The notes below the pieces were generated by a model. That model ran no database searches. It worked only from the letters and a program-made list of their open reading frames with translations, and was not told the DNA's origin. Below are positions 49,908 through 62,443 of a DNA stretch of 64,000 nt, piece after piece. The position numbers were made by a program, and so were the translations under genes. Origin of the DNA: Amoebidium appalachense (Eukaryota > Ichthyosporea); assembly GCA_963693365.1 (NCBI GenBank), contig CAVNZM010000008.1, positions 2,294,001 to 2,358,000 of the forward strand, written 5' to 3'. How positions within the stretch are numbered: the stretch's first letter is position 1; the number at the start of each line of letters is the position of its first letter.

Positions 49908-50348
49908 TCAAGCGTTGACAGACACGAAGGCACTGCCGAAGTTTAGCGACTGCGTCTTGGGTGAAGGCGTCTTCGTTTCATTCGCGTTGATTGCATTCTC
50001 ATCCCCAAACACAAGCAGCAATGGGCCTCTCTCTTGTGTGCGGTAACACACACAGCCTGGGTCGACCCACAGCGTCAGCTCCTTGGGCAAACATTCGGAA
50101 AGGTGAGAAATACCGACGATCTCTGCCACCTCCGCAAGCAACGGATCCATCTTAAACGGGTGGATGCGTAGGCAACGGTTTCCTGAACCCCTCAGTGGCT
50201 CTGCTGGGTGCCAGCCTGCGACGTAGCATTTTTCAAACGTGTCGACCAACAGGCGTTGAAACTCGACTACTTTCTCGCCGGAAACCTGGCCGGAGCGCGT
50301 GAGAAGAGTGCCAAGAAAGTTGGCTGCTGCTTCGACTTCTTGGCGCAT
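49908..50348 (-). CDS. BTG/Tob family antiproliferative protein, intronless
   Basis: One open frame of 146 residues starts with a real ATG at 50348 and consists almost wholly of the BTG domain. It opens EVEAAANFLGTLLTRSG and keeps the two family boxes: box A, YVAGWHPAEPLRGSGNRCLRI split as YVAGWHP and GSGNRCLRI, and box B, LPKELTLWVDPGCVCYR. Family members recruit the CCR4-NOT deadenylase through CAF1 and so speed mRNA decay and slow cell growth; here that role follows from the family. The tail after the domain (GPLLLVFGDENAINANETKT) is short, as in BTG1-4 rather than the longer Tob proteins. A TATAAA on the minus strand at 50838-50833 could be its promoter with a 480 bp leader. Being intronless among highly split neighbours is unusual. 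Confidence 0.9.
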   Translation of the reverse strand: MRQEVEAAANFLGTLLTRSGQVSGEKVVEFQRLLVDTFEKCYVAGWHPAEPLRGSGNRCLRIHPFKMDPLLAEVAEIVGISHLSECLPKELTLWVDPGCVCYRTQERGPLLLVFGDENAINANETKTPSPKTQSLNFGSAFVSVNA

Positions 50349-50405
50349 TTCGTTAATTTCTGTTGTGAAATAGGGTTACAACTTTGGTAATGACATCACA
50401 AACTA

Positions 50406-50759
50406 TTGAAGAACACCTTGGATTTTGGGAACATGGAACTCAAAAGAAAGACTGAAGACACTCGACACGCTTTGCTCATAGTGAATACTTGTGAAATGGG
50501 TCAGTGGCTTCCTACGCAGTTGGTTTTAAACACTTTTGCGTCATTGGCTTTGATTAAACTAAGAGAGGAGGGTAAACTTTGGAAAAGTGCACTTGTGTAT
50601 CAATTTTTTCGAAAAACCCCGAATAAATGCCATCTATGCTTCGATGGTGGCTATAATTTAAAAAATATAATACAAAAATTAAAGAGAATATTTAAAAACC
50701 CATATAATGTATATGAGAGGCTTCAGAGAACTACCACAATCCTCACACGCTCCGAGTGA
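50406..50759 (+). CDS. Hypothetical ORF, 117 codons
   Basis: This plus-strand frame has normal amino-acid composition and no simple repeats, but it begins at TTG unless a later ATG (50433, MELKRKTEDT) is used. It contains a basic C-terminal part (NLKNIIQKLKRIFKNPYNVY). I recognise no domain and see no splice or promoter signals that support it. It runs opposite to the BTG gene, just upstream of it. It may be chance. Confidence 0.2.
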   Translation: MKNTLDFGNMELKRKTEDTRHALLIVNTCEMGQWLPTQLVLNTFASLALIKLREEGKLWKSALVYQFFRKTPNKCHLCFDGGYNLKNIIQKLKRIFKNPYNVYERLQRTTTILTRSE

Positions 50760-51221
50760 CACTCGGGAAGCTTTTTGCCCACCTCGGATCACTTATCGAA
50801 AATGATCGCTCCGGGGTAGTGGCAAGCTTGCATTTATAGGTCGGGGCCTATGACAATACTGCAGCCACCAAAAAAGAAAATTAAGATGTATAAGAAGAAA
50901 AAATACATTAATTAAAGATGTCCGTGATCTAATTGATAACTTTTACACTTCAGATGTCACCATATGTCTGTCCAATGCCGGTTTTACACGCCTAATGTGA
51001 CTCTAAGCTATTGGGTTTTGGAAGCGCCAAATATCATCGCTGACATGGTACCAGTCTGATCCAATCACATAAATGGACTATTCCTTATTCTATATTTCCA
51101 CCTTTTGATTGGTTGTTATCGAACCCTAAATCTAAAACGTGATTGCAATTAGTGAGCCAAAAGGGCGATCCATCGTGAGCCAGTCAGCCGGCCGTAGCCA
51201 CTTCTGGGCCAAGACCTCGAG

Positions 51222-51240
51222 TGACGTCAATGCTATAAAA
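51222..51240 (+). promoter_or_regulatory. CRE site next to a TATA box
   Basis: A perfect TGACGTCA (51222-51229), the palindromic site for CREB/ATF-type bZIP dimers, is followed four bases later by TATAAAA (51234-51240). This is a compact core promoter reading to the right. No recognised gene follows. Confidence 0.6.
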
Positions 51241-51253
51241 AGAGTAGGTTACT

Positions 51254-51472
51254 ATGTATAGAAAAGGTGATAATAGCGAGGAAAAAGACCCCGCAAACAC
51301 AAACAACGTTTCAGAAAAAAGTTGGTTTGGTTTACACGGTCTATATTTTGGGGGAAAAGTTGTTTGTATGATAAAACATGAGCCGAAAGGCGAGGGCACC
51401 GAATTTCTGTGTGTGCATAGCCCTCTAATAAATCAAACACTGTCTTCCAGAAATCCTTGTTTGGGCAAATAG
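51254..51472 (+). CDS. Possible small gene behind the CRE-TATA promoter
   Basis: A 72-codon frame begins with ATG at 51254 and ends TAG... at 51472, with AATAAA at 51498-51503 only 26 bp later. The protein (MYRKGDNSEEKDPANTNN..., then VVCMIKHEPKGEGTEFLCVH) has no domain I know. The first ATG lies only 14 bases after the TATA box, probably upstream of the true transcription start, so translation may begin at ATG 51369 (MIKHEP...). It is offered because promoter, frame and poly-A signal stand in order. Confidence 0.3.
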   Translation: MYRKGDNSEEKDPANTNNVSEKSWFGLHGLYFGGKVVCMIKHEPKGEGTEFLCVHSPLINQTLSSRNPCLGK

Positions 51473-51503
51473 GCAAAAGAAAAACCTCTTAACCCCTAAT
51501 AAA

Positions 51504-51722
51504 GAACCTACATGATACTCGATAACGTATAAGGATTGACTGCCGGGCCAGGTGGGTGTCGTTTTTCAGTCACCAATGTTTGTGGTGGTCACCGGTGGGC
51601 GTAAGTGTGTGGTGTAGGATCAGCTTGTCTGTTTGTCTATATGCGTTGTTCTGCTGCTTTTTTTTTTTCTTTTCATTTCTTTTTTTTTGTGTGTGTGTGG
51701 GTGGGTGGGTGGGTGGGTGGGT

Positions 51723-51753
<31 letters not shown>

Positions 51754-51943
51754 CGAGGGAGGGAGCTGGAAGCGGAAACATTAGCGGAAAATATCTGCCT
51801 TCTAATACACAGCACTCAGGCAGAGTACAATTTTCACAAGTGTGTGTGTGTGTGTGTGTACAGTGTGTATGTGTGCGAATGCCCACGGTGTGCGTGTGTG
51901 CAGGACATGCAGGGAAGGCGGCAGTGGGGCGGGGATTGGAAAA

Positions 51944-51984
<41 letters not shown>

Positions 51985-52200
51985 AAGCATAGGTTTATTA
52001 TAATAAAACGACCAAAAACGTAGGAATATGTGCGGCACAAACGAAAGAAATTTCTGTCGTTGACACTGCAAAACAACACATAGTGCTTATGAAAGATATC
52101 TACAAACCACGGCCATCTGGAAACACCGTTGTCTAGATGGCCGTGGTACAAACCAAGACACATTTTGGTGGTATTGATGTATGAATGTATCTGGGTGGGT

Positions 52201-52235
<35 letters not shown>

Positions 52236-53039
52236 CTCGGGGGTGGTCCCAACCACTCCCAGCTCTCTCGAGCCCAAATCCGTCTTGAGAACTAAAAACA
52301 TCCCAATGTTGTAAAGCATACACACACCATTCATTCTAACAGACACAGAGAGGCACCTACCCACCCCACAGATAAAAGGGGGAGTGCCGGGGGGATACCT
52401 GGAGAGTTGAAGTTGATCCTGAGGTAATAGGATTCTTAAAGAAGCCACCAGAATGCCACAGCTACGGCTGGTGTTAGGCACCGAACAGTTCTGCCAAAAT
52501 TTCGAAATCAGTGACCCCGATTAGCACCCGTTGTGATCAAAGTAAACAACCATTTGGTCAGTCAGAGGAGAGGCTTGCATGTTTCAACAAACGTCACGGA
52601 AACGATGACAACAGCTCGGGCAGGACACACACGTGTCGTATTTGTATTGTAAGTGATAGACGGAAAGGAGGGAAGCCTGTGTGGATGCAGCAAACAATTG
52701 GTATGTGAAAGTAGAGCCCATCATCGGCTTCTTCTCGTTGTAGTGAGCAGTGTTGGATGTAAATACTACAGCTGAATATGTAACACACATGTCGCCGAAA
52801 CGATGACAAGAGCTCGAGAAAGCATGAAATGATGATTGACAAGGGTTTATCTCAAACAATATTGTACATGAGAAGGAAAGCAACAAGCAAACGTACTCTC
52901 TCGGAGCGAAGCACAGAGGGAGGGTGTGTATGTGTGTGTGTCTGTGTGTGTGTGTGTCTGGGTGTGGGTGTGGGTGCGTATAAGGGGGAAAGAGGGAAGG
53001 TGCCGAAGAGAAATTAGGGTGCAGGCAGCCCCAAAGAAG

Positions 53040-53072
<33 letters not shown>

Positions 53073-53323
53073 CATGTGGGGGTGTGTGTGTGTGTGTGCG
53101 TGCATGCGTGTGTGTGTGCGTGTGTGCGTGTGTGTGTGGGTGTGTGGGTGTGTGGGTGTGTGTGTGTGTGTGTGTGTGTGCGTGTGGGGGGGGTGGGGGG
53201 GGGGGGGGGGAGGGGGCGGGGAGGTTTGGAACGTGTTATAAAACACGAAGTACACATTCATAACGGACAACACTGCAGAGTGCAAAGCACACAAAGTGTA
53301 TACATAATAAGATGAGCCCATTC

Positions 53324-53363
<40 letters not shown>

Positions 53364-53646
53364 CTCCCTATAGCAATCAGTGTTGTAAACTAAAGGAGGG
53401 TGTGTCATGACATAACGCGTTGTTGCCGCATAGTTTGCAGCATGGGGTGATATGGGGCGGGGCGGGGCGGGGCGGGGGGAGGGGGGGGGGGGGGAGGGGG
53501 GGAGGGGAGGGGGAGCGGCGTTTAAGGTTACAGTACTTCGAATCAGAAGTGCCAGAGAGAACAATTAGTCCGAGAAAGAGCCCAGGGGGAAGGGACGGGA
53601 GGCTCGCCGTGCAAGGGCAAGGAAGGGGAGAGGGGAAAACGTGAAG

Positions 53647-53685
<39 letters not shown>

Positions 53686-53906
53686 GTTGAGTAGGCCCTG
53701 TACAACTGCACATATACACCAGGAAAACACGATACAGGTCTTGGTAACAAGTGTACAGCTGGCCGGGTACGTAGCACTAGCCGTACTCCAATTTGACAAG
53801 AAGGTAACGGAGCAAAGACAAAACAGATCGATACAGATATGGCCACGGGCAGTTCAAAGACATTTTCCTTTACGTGGAAGTAACAGGAGGTTTTCTTTTT
53901 TTTTTT

Positions 53907-53949
<43 letters not shown>

Positions 53950-54210
53950 ACGACAGGAAAAAAGAAAATGGATTTATTAACAAAAAAAGACATTACGGCA
54001 ACTTTGCCCCACGGTAAAAAGGGAAAAGGGAGGAAGTAAGAAGTCAAAACCGGGGGGGGTGGGGGGTGGGGGGGAAGAAAGTGTTATAGGGTACGTAAAT
54101 GCGCACATGAGGGACAACACAATGCAGAGTACAAAGCACACATACGAAGTATTAAAAGAGGGAGCTGGGCTGGGGGGGGGGGGGGGGGGGGGGGGGGGAA
54201 GGGTACTTAC
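51504..54210. other. Repeat-rich region downstream of the minus-strand charged-protein exon
   Basis: Further exons of the minus-strand gene should lie here, but none can be chosen with confidence; 52481-52390 (-) is open with a possible acceptor. Contents include poly-G at 51723-51750, 51945-51980, 52201-52235, 53326-53360 and 53647-53683, T and G runs at 53896-53948, GT arrays at 53041-53180, and several minus-strand copies of the poly-C-tailed repeat. A perfect 13 bp inverted repeat is at 52106-52147. Confidence 0.45.
53226..53326 (-). repeat. Poly-C-tailed interspersed repeat, near-complete copy, minus strand
   Basis: On the minus strand the unit starts AGAATGGGCTCATCTTATTA and ends TATGAATGTGTACTTCGTG before C-rich sequence. 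It has poly-C on both sides (the plus strand shows poly-G at 53326-53360). It lies downstream of the minus-strand exon at 54211-55201. Another diverged copy on the same strand is at 54088-54163, and a 5' part (GATGGGCTCTACTTTCACAT) at 52690-52735. Confidence 0.65.
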
Positions 54211-55201
54211 CCATAAACTTCCGCTCTGCTGGGTCCAAAACCGGTGACCCACTCTTCCGGCCAAAAGTACGCAACAGCATCCCACGCTTGGGCGTTTTGC
54301 GTTCTTCCTTTTCATCCTCGTGCGCCCAATCCCCCTCTAAGCCTTCTATTTTCACACCCTCTACTTTGGCAGTAGGGATAGCTGGCGTGGGTAATGTTGA
54401 ACTGATCTGATGTTCTTCCGGCTGTATATCGATATCTCGGCCTTGGACCGAGGAACGTATAACACCCGTTTTCTTGCTTCCTGAAGTAGACCCCGGCCGA
54501 CTGGGGGGTTTCTCCACTTTCACTAAATTGTCTCTTTTCTTTTCCGGGGTTTTCCGTTTCCTCGTCGCCGTACTTCGACCACTTGTTTTCTCCTTCCCCT
54601 CCTCCTCCTCCTCCTCCTCCTCCTCCTTATCAAAAAAGTCAAAAACGTCTCTCTTTCTTGGTTGGCCATCGCCTGCATTGGTTTTAGCTTTGGTAGATGT
54701 GTTTTCCTTTTCTGACAATCTACGTGCCGACCTTCTCCTCGGCCTTTTGGGGGAGGAAAGAACCAACGATTGTGACAGGTCAAAAGTGGTCGAGTCAGCA
54801 AAATGATTGTCGCCCATCTTTGAACGCTTCACGCCACGCACAGCCATGCTTGTGTCTACTCCCTCCTGTTCTCTTTCCTCGTCATGATCGTGGCCTTCTG
54901 TTAACGTAAGGGGTAAATCCTCCCTCACAACTGCCATTTTTTCCTTGCCAACATCTTGCCCATCATTCACCCCCTCATCTTGCTCCGCGTTATAAACAGC
55001 TGCGAGAACATTCCTGTTTAACTCCTCTTCTCTTTCTTCTCCGGACTCGTTCTTCTGTGGGCCGAGTTGTGATGTTTCCAGGATGGTGCCATCCCCACTT
55101 TGACATGCCCACCCTTGTAGCTCCCCTGCTCTAAGTTTAACCCAGAGGCCAAACAAGGAGTCTGGTTTTGGGGTTGAAACTTGCTCAGGTTCACAATCCA
55201 T
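54211..55201 (-). CDS. Charged, nuclear-type protein of unknown family (partial, large exon)
   Basis: The exon starts at ATG 55201 (MDCEPEQVSTPKPDSLFGLW) and ends at a consensus GTAAGT donor after KFMG, in phase 1. The frame is also open upstream to an AG acceptor near 55278, so the ATG may be internal. After a short hydrophobic start with a possible folded piece (SLFGLWVKLRAGELQGWACQ) the protein is highly charged and disordered: acidic stretches, a run of nine Glu, and basic clusters that look like nuclear localisation signals (PKRPRRRSARR and TRKRKTPEKKR). Lysine-flanked VKVEK and VKIEG motifs could be SUMO sites. I do not recognise the family. Later exons should lie to the left. Codon use and lack of repeats argue that it is real. 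Confidence 0.6.
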
Positions 55202-55359
55202 GATCAAAGAAAGCACTGCTGATCTATTTACAGCAATGAAAGTTGGAAGACACGAAGAATCTAGCACAACGGAAGGCTGCAAAACTTAGCGCTCGCTAGT
55301 CTCTCTCTTTACTCCTCTCCATCTCTCTCTGTCTCTCCCCCTTTCTCCCTCCGTCTCTT

Positions 55360-55395
<36 letters not shown>

Positions 55396-56796
55396 TGTGT
55401 GTGCGTGCGTGCGTGTGTGTGCGCATGTGTGTGTGTGTGTCTGTGTGTGTCTGTGGGTCCCTCTCTCTATCCGGCGCTGGGCTCTCCCTCCCTCCCTCCC
55501 TCCCTCTCTCTTTCTCTTCACCCACTCTCCTCCTCCTGTCTCTCTCCTCGGGATCTCTCTATTCCTTCTCCCTCGCGCCCAAGTTTCTATTTTTCTCTCT
55601 CTCTTTCGTTTGTCAGTGCGTAAATGTGTATGTTATGTGCGTTCGTCCAAAACAAAGTAAGCTTGTGCACGTGTGTTTTTAACTTTTCTGTTGACCGCAC
55701 CACTGAGTCCTCTTCCCGGCATGTGCGGAAGTTTGTATGTTAACGTATACCTCATCTTTACGCTTTTGGCTGCTCAAATAATCATCAGTCTGACCTTTGA
55801 TGTCATCAATAGTAGAGCTGTACCTCGGGAGTTCCGAATCGTTACAACGGGGGCGAGTCATGCCCGGTACTGGCAGACGGGGGGGGGGAGGGCAGCACAG
55901 CAGCATGGCTTACAGACTCTTCGAACTTTGCTGCCCAACTTGCTCAGTACTAGTTAGGGGCTCGCAGCAAAACCGGGTTCTTGAGCCCTGACAACTAGAT
56001 AATCATTCACTGGGGCCTTTTGTTCTCCGTGATTAATCACAGAAGCGAACCCCCCTCCCCCTCCCCCTCCCCGGGCCCTCTCCCCTGCCCCCCCCCCAAA
56101 CTTCCCCCTTTCCCCCTTCCCCCCTCCCCCTCCCTGATAGGCCACCAGGACCTCAGGACCGACATCACCCCCTTCCCTCCCCCCTCTCCTTCCCCATCCT
56201 CCTTTTCCCATGCCCTCAGGCCGGCCCTCTAGAGATCCTCCTTTCTGAGTTCAAACTCCCCGTGCGATAACCCGCGCGCTTTGTTAAATCATTAGAGCTC
56301 TTGTTATTGACTTCCTCGTGGCGACTACAGATACCCGGCATTGGCGTATGCTGCTTGCCCCAAGATCAAACAAGCAAGCCTTGAGAATCTTGATCTACAA
56401 AAAATAGGAGTGATCGCAAGGGGGGAGGAGGGGGGAGGGGGGGGGGGGCAAACCTGAGGCATTGCTGAAAGTACTCTAAAATGATCAACTGCGTACTTGA
56501 TGGCGGGGAAAAGCTTATTAAGTGTAGAAGCCTGTAGAATGATGTAGTCGTCCCAAGATTTCTCACGTTTTTGCTGGGTGTAGGCTGTGGCAGCTGGCTG
56601 TGGCACTGTGGGCAACAAGGTGCGCAGTCCTTGTGCACGTGACAAATTCCAGATCTATCGTGTAATTCAATTCATTGGTTCAGCGCGCATCAAGGAAAGC
56701 CTAGCTGCCTAAGCCGCTTTTGATTGGACACGTGATTGAATATCTACGAAGTAAAATTGTCCGCCAATCACATTACGTAGTCTGCAAGGTTGAGGG
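55202..56796. other. Spacer or 5' part of the minus-strand charged-protein gene
   Basis: It contains (CT)n/(GT)n at 55358-55460, C-rich tracts around 56050-56130 and a G-rich tract at 56417-56448. Minus-strand open pieces at 55850-55700, 56040-55960 and 56640-56460 (KSWDDYIILQASTLNKLFPA) look partly protein-like and could be upstream exons of the gene at 54211-55201, but no start codon or consistent splice set can be fixed. CCAAT boxes in both orientations at 56674-56768 suggest a shared divergent promoter with the hydrolase. Confidence 0.35.
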
Positions 56797-56804
56797 TATA
56801 TAAA
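56763..56804 (+). promoter_or_regulatory. CCAAT and TATA boxes of the hydrolase gene
   Basis: CCAATCACA at 56764-56772 is followed by TATATAAACAG starting at 56797. The ATG is at 57094, so the leader would be about 260 bases. Reverse CCAAT boxes at 56674 and 56722 could serve a gene reading left. Confidence 0.6.
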
Positions 56805-57093
56805 CAGCTCACGGGAAGCCGAGACTCTGCTCAGTTTGCCAAATCGAGATGAAATTTTCTCTTTTCTAAACAAACCAGACACACACGGTGTGTGTGGCAG
56901 TTTGCCTAATACTTCACTGCGTACATAGAAAACCCCCTGAATAGCATAAACCTAATTTCTTTTGTTTGCTGTTCGATATATCGGAGGAATTCCTGATGCA
57001 CGTTGGCAGTGTTGTTCGAGCTCATACCGGCACCGTTCGAATTCGAAGTTTCACGCGCTGAGGTAATACATAGATAAATCAATTTGCGACAAA

Positions 57094-58471
57094 ATGGGTG
57101 CAGAAATTCAGTGTGGCCCTGCTTTTGCAGAGGCAACCACAGACGTAGGCATGTCGCCGCGTTTCAAGTGGTATCCCCGCATGCTACTTCTCGTTCCAGT
57201 TTTTGCGCTGTTTTACACCCCATATGCATGGCCTTTCCTTTTCGCTGCATTTGTTCTTCGCAGCATTTACTATTACGCCTTTGTCCTCCCCAAATACAAC
57301 CCACCCAAGCTTGAAATTCAGCATAAATACGTGGTGACGAGGGACTCCACACGTGTGCACTACTACGTTGTGGGTGAGGACCCAACAAACGGAGACCGCA
57401 CGATTGTTCTTGCAAACGGTGTGGGGTGTCTTTTCATCTTCTGGCGCTATGTCATTACCCATTTGGTTTCACGCGGCTACCGTTTTGTCTCGTGGGACCA
57501 ACGCGGTCAGTTCATGAGCGAGGCGCCGCCCCGCACACGCAACCTCTCCATGCGTGATTTTGCGCTGGATTGTGCTGAGATTATGGACGACATGGGCATG
57601 AGGAAGTGTGCCGTGCTGCTGGGTTGGTCGACTGGTGTCCAGGTTGGTGAGGAGAAGGGGGGAAGAAGGGGAAGGGGAAGGAAGGGTGGGGGAGGAGGGG
57701 GAGGGGGAGAACAGAGGGTGGGGGGGGGTGGGCTGGTGTTGAGATGGTGTGTATATGTTTCATGAACACGAGGGGGGAGGGGAGGGGGGGGGAGGGGGGG
57801 GGGGGGGGGGGGGGGTTTTGCAAGGAGCTACATACATAGTTATTCTTATATATGTTTTTTCCTAATTTTTCTTTTGTTTTTTTATAGCGGGGGGGGGTTT
57901 TTTTTAGAAGGGGAGGGGGGAGGGGGTGGGGAGGGGGGAGGGAGGGGGCTACGTTATGAGTCATGGCAGTGAAGCTGCTAATAAGAGGATGATTTTCAGT
58001 GTAAAAATATAGGCAAGAGCCAAAAAGCTAATACTACGTACAGGTTGGGCTTGAATTTGCCGCGCTCTTTCCCGAGCGCCTGGGCAGGCTGGTTGTGACC
58101 AACGGCAACCACGGGCAGACCTTCACGTGTGTACTGCAGCCCCTGCTCAGGTTACCCCCAATGAAGCAGCTGCTGCACTACGTCATCGAATACATCATCC
58201 GCCCACTGTGCCCATACCGCGAGGTCATCCTGGACTTCCTCAACAGGTGGGTTTGCATACTATTGTTAGGAAATGATGGCTTAGATACGTTTGTTCACCT
58301 TGGTTTAAGTTGGGTTGGTAATCCTTGGCGGGGGCTAAAGAAAAGAGGCTAGGAAAGGAATGAGTTTGCAGGATGATTATGGGAGGGGAGCCCATGGGGA
58401 GAAGGGGACCGGGGGAGAGGGGGGAAGGAGGGGGGGAGGGGGGGGGGGGGGGGGGGGGGGGAGGGCGGATA

Positions 58472-58507
<36 letters not shown>

Positions 58508-59697
58508 GGGGGAGGGGGGGAGGGGGGGGGGGGGGGGGGCAGGGGCTCAAGGAGCTTGAAGCATGCCTTTGTGTAATTTCATGGCTGTCCCAGTAGCCCA
58601 TGTGCCCTCAGTTTTGCAAAGCGTCCGCGTGGCCTACTCCCTGTGTAAGTCTTTGCCGGAATTAGCAATAATTATCTAATAAGTATGGTGTCTCGCTAAC
58701 TATCTCTGCAGGAACTATGGCTGGATCAAGATGTTCACAGGTCGGCCATGGGCCACACTTGCCCTTGAGCCGTCCATCGAGGATTACCTTATTTGGTATG
58801 TGAATGGGCTGCTTGGCAGTGGCGAGGGCCACTTCATGCGCTTCTTCCGTGTCTGCCAGGTCAGTAAATCCCTACATGTTAAATGGGGTCGTGGATTGAT
58901 GGAATTTTTTGAATGATTCCCCTAAACCTCCCCCCTCCCCTGCCCCCGCTCATGCTGGTCCTTTTCCTCCCTCTTTCCCCCCTCCAACTCTCTTCTCCCC
59001 CCCCGCCCCCCTTCCCCTCGCCCCCTCGCCCCTCCCCCACCCCCCGCCAAACCAATACTAATAATAAAAGGAAGGGGGGGAGGGGGGAATGAGGGGGTGA
59101 AGTGGGGCCTGGAAGGAGGGGGGAGGGGGAGGGGCGGGGGGGGGGGGGGGGGGGGGGGGGGGGACGGAAACATATAAAAAAAATTAAGGGGAGGGGTGTG
59201 GGGGGGGAGGGGGGGGGGGGGGGAAACAAAACGAGAAGGAAAGAATCAAAGAGAGAGAAAAGAAAGAAGATAATATAGACCATAAACATCATTTGTTTGC
59301 TTTTGCAAGTTGTGCCAATGTCCTGTCCTGCATCCGCTAAAAGTTTGTTATATTTCTCGGTACTTTGCATTGCTGTACACGTGCGCGAAGCTCTACCCTC
59401 CCTCCCACGTTTCCACGTTCCCCCCCCCCCCCCCGCCCCCGCCCCCCCCCCCCTCCCCCCCCCCCCCCCCCCAACACTTCCACCACAGTATGTCTTAACT
59501 TTGTAGGGTTGTTGTAGAGAGTTTTCTGCAAAATCTCAACAACGTTTTTTTAAGCCATGCTGGGCAAGAGAAATGGAAAGAGCTCTGGATTGCTATATTT
59601 TCCTTGGTTTTTTTTTTTTTTTTTTTGGGGGGGGGGGGGGGAGGGGGAGGGGGAGGGGTGAGGGGGGGGGGGGGGGGGGGCATGTGGTGGTTTGGGT

Positions 59698-59729
<32 letters not shown>

Positions 59730-60742
59730 GGGGGGGGGGGGGGCAAGAGCAACTTAGACGCCGGACAGCATTTCCTATTGTGCTCGCTGATTGCAGGACT
59801 TTGGACACATGTGTGTGCAGGTGCAGATGCAGAGGTGAACTACATAGCCCTCCGTATATCAGTGTCCCTGTCTATGTGTGTGTATACAAGAGAGTTGGTT
59901 AGGGAAGGTGTGGGAGGGGGCTTTTGCTTGCACGTCATAGCCCAGTGTGTGTGTATGTGTGCCCGTGGATATGGGTATGCATGTTTGGTGTGTGTGTGCA
60001 TGGAGTTTTGCGTATGATTATGCCTTGTGCGTGTGTGCATGGAATATTGCGTATAATTATGCATGTGTGTGCGTGCACATGACGCAGGCCACCTACTAAT
60101 GGCACGTACACTTCCATGGTCCTGGGTGCGAATACGCGATGATGTTCTTATGCCATTGTTTCCCGAATCGTGCAAGCTCTTTCTCCGGTGTGTATGGATG
60201 CCCATTGGTTGTGGTGCGCGTGCACGATTAAAGACCCTGTTTGCGCGCTATATTCCTTTTACGCACAACAACTACATGTATCCTGCACTGAGTGTCCTAG
60301 GTATTAACAATATCCATTTTTTTCCACACAGGAACTGGACGCACACAGTGTCTACCACCTTCTTCCCGAGATCGAAACACCCACCACACTCGTTTCCGGG
60401 TGCCTGGACTTCCTCACACCATGCTTCCAAATGTACGAAATGGAAGCACTTATGCCCAACGTTCGCCATATCAACCTTCTTTTCCACTCGCACTTTGTCA
60501 TTTTCGAGAACCCACAGGTTCTTATTAAGTGTGTGGACGAAGCGCTTGATGATTATGCAGCTGAAATGGACGCTTTGTACGCTAAAGAGGATGAACATCT
60601 GGAGGAACTGAGGAGCAGCGAGAGCGACATGGAGCACATGTTGACGGGAAGGGATGCAAAGTGTGCTGGAAACAACGAGAAGAAGACTCTGATGGGCGCT
60701 TTGGCTTCTGGGCTCCGCCGCCGCTCCGTTACGGGTGCATAG
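57094..60742 (+). CDS. Membrane-anchored alpha/beta hydrolase, four exons
   Basis: Exons 57094-57642, 58044-58246, 58712-58859 and 60332-60742 join in matching phases (0, 2, 0) at GT-AG sites and give 436 residues. The N-terminus has one or two hydrophobic segments (MLLLVPVFALFYTPYAWPFL and FAAFVLRSIYYYAFVL), so the enzyme is anchored in a membrane. The fold follows: strand with VLANGVGCLFIFW (oxyanion region), WDQRGQ, and the nucleophile elbow GWSTG at about residue 179, just before the first intron. The acid is Asp in SGCLDFLTP and the base His in HSHFVIFENP, both in the last exon, so the Ser-Asp-His triad is complete. The substrate is probably an ester or lipid, as for ABHD and monoglyceride-lipase relatives, but the sequence does not say which. 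A charged C-terminal tail of about 75 residues ends it. Confidence 0.88.
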
Positions 60743-62344
<1,602 letters not shown>

Positions 62345-62403
62345 TTACTCAAAATGGCCCATAGCAAAAAAAAGGCCCCCATAGGTGCTTAGTACAGTAG
62401 CCA

Positions 62404-62443
<40 letters not shown>

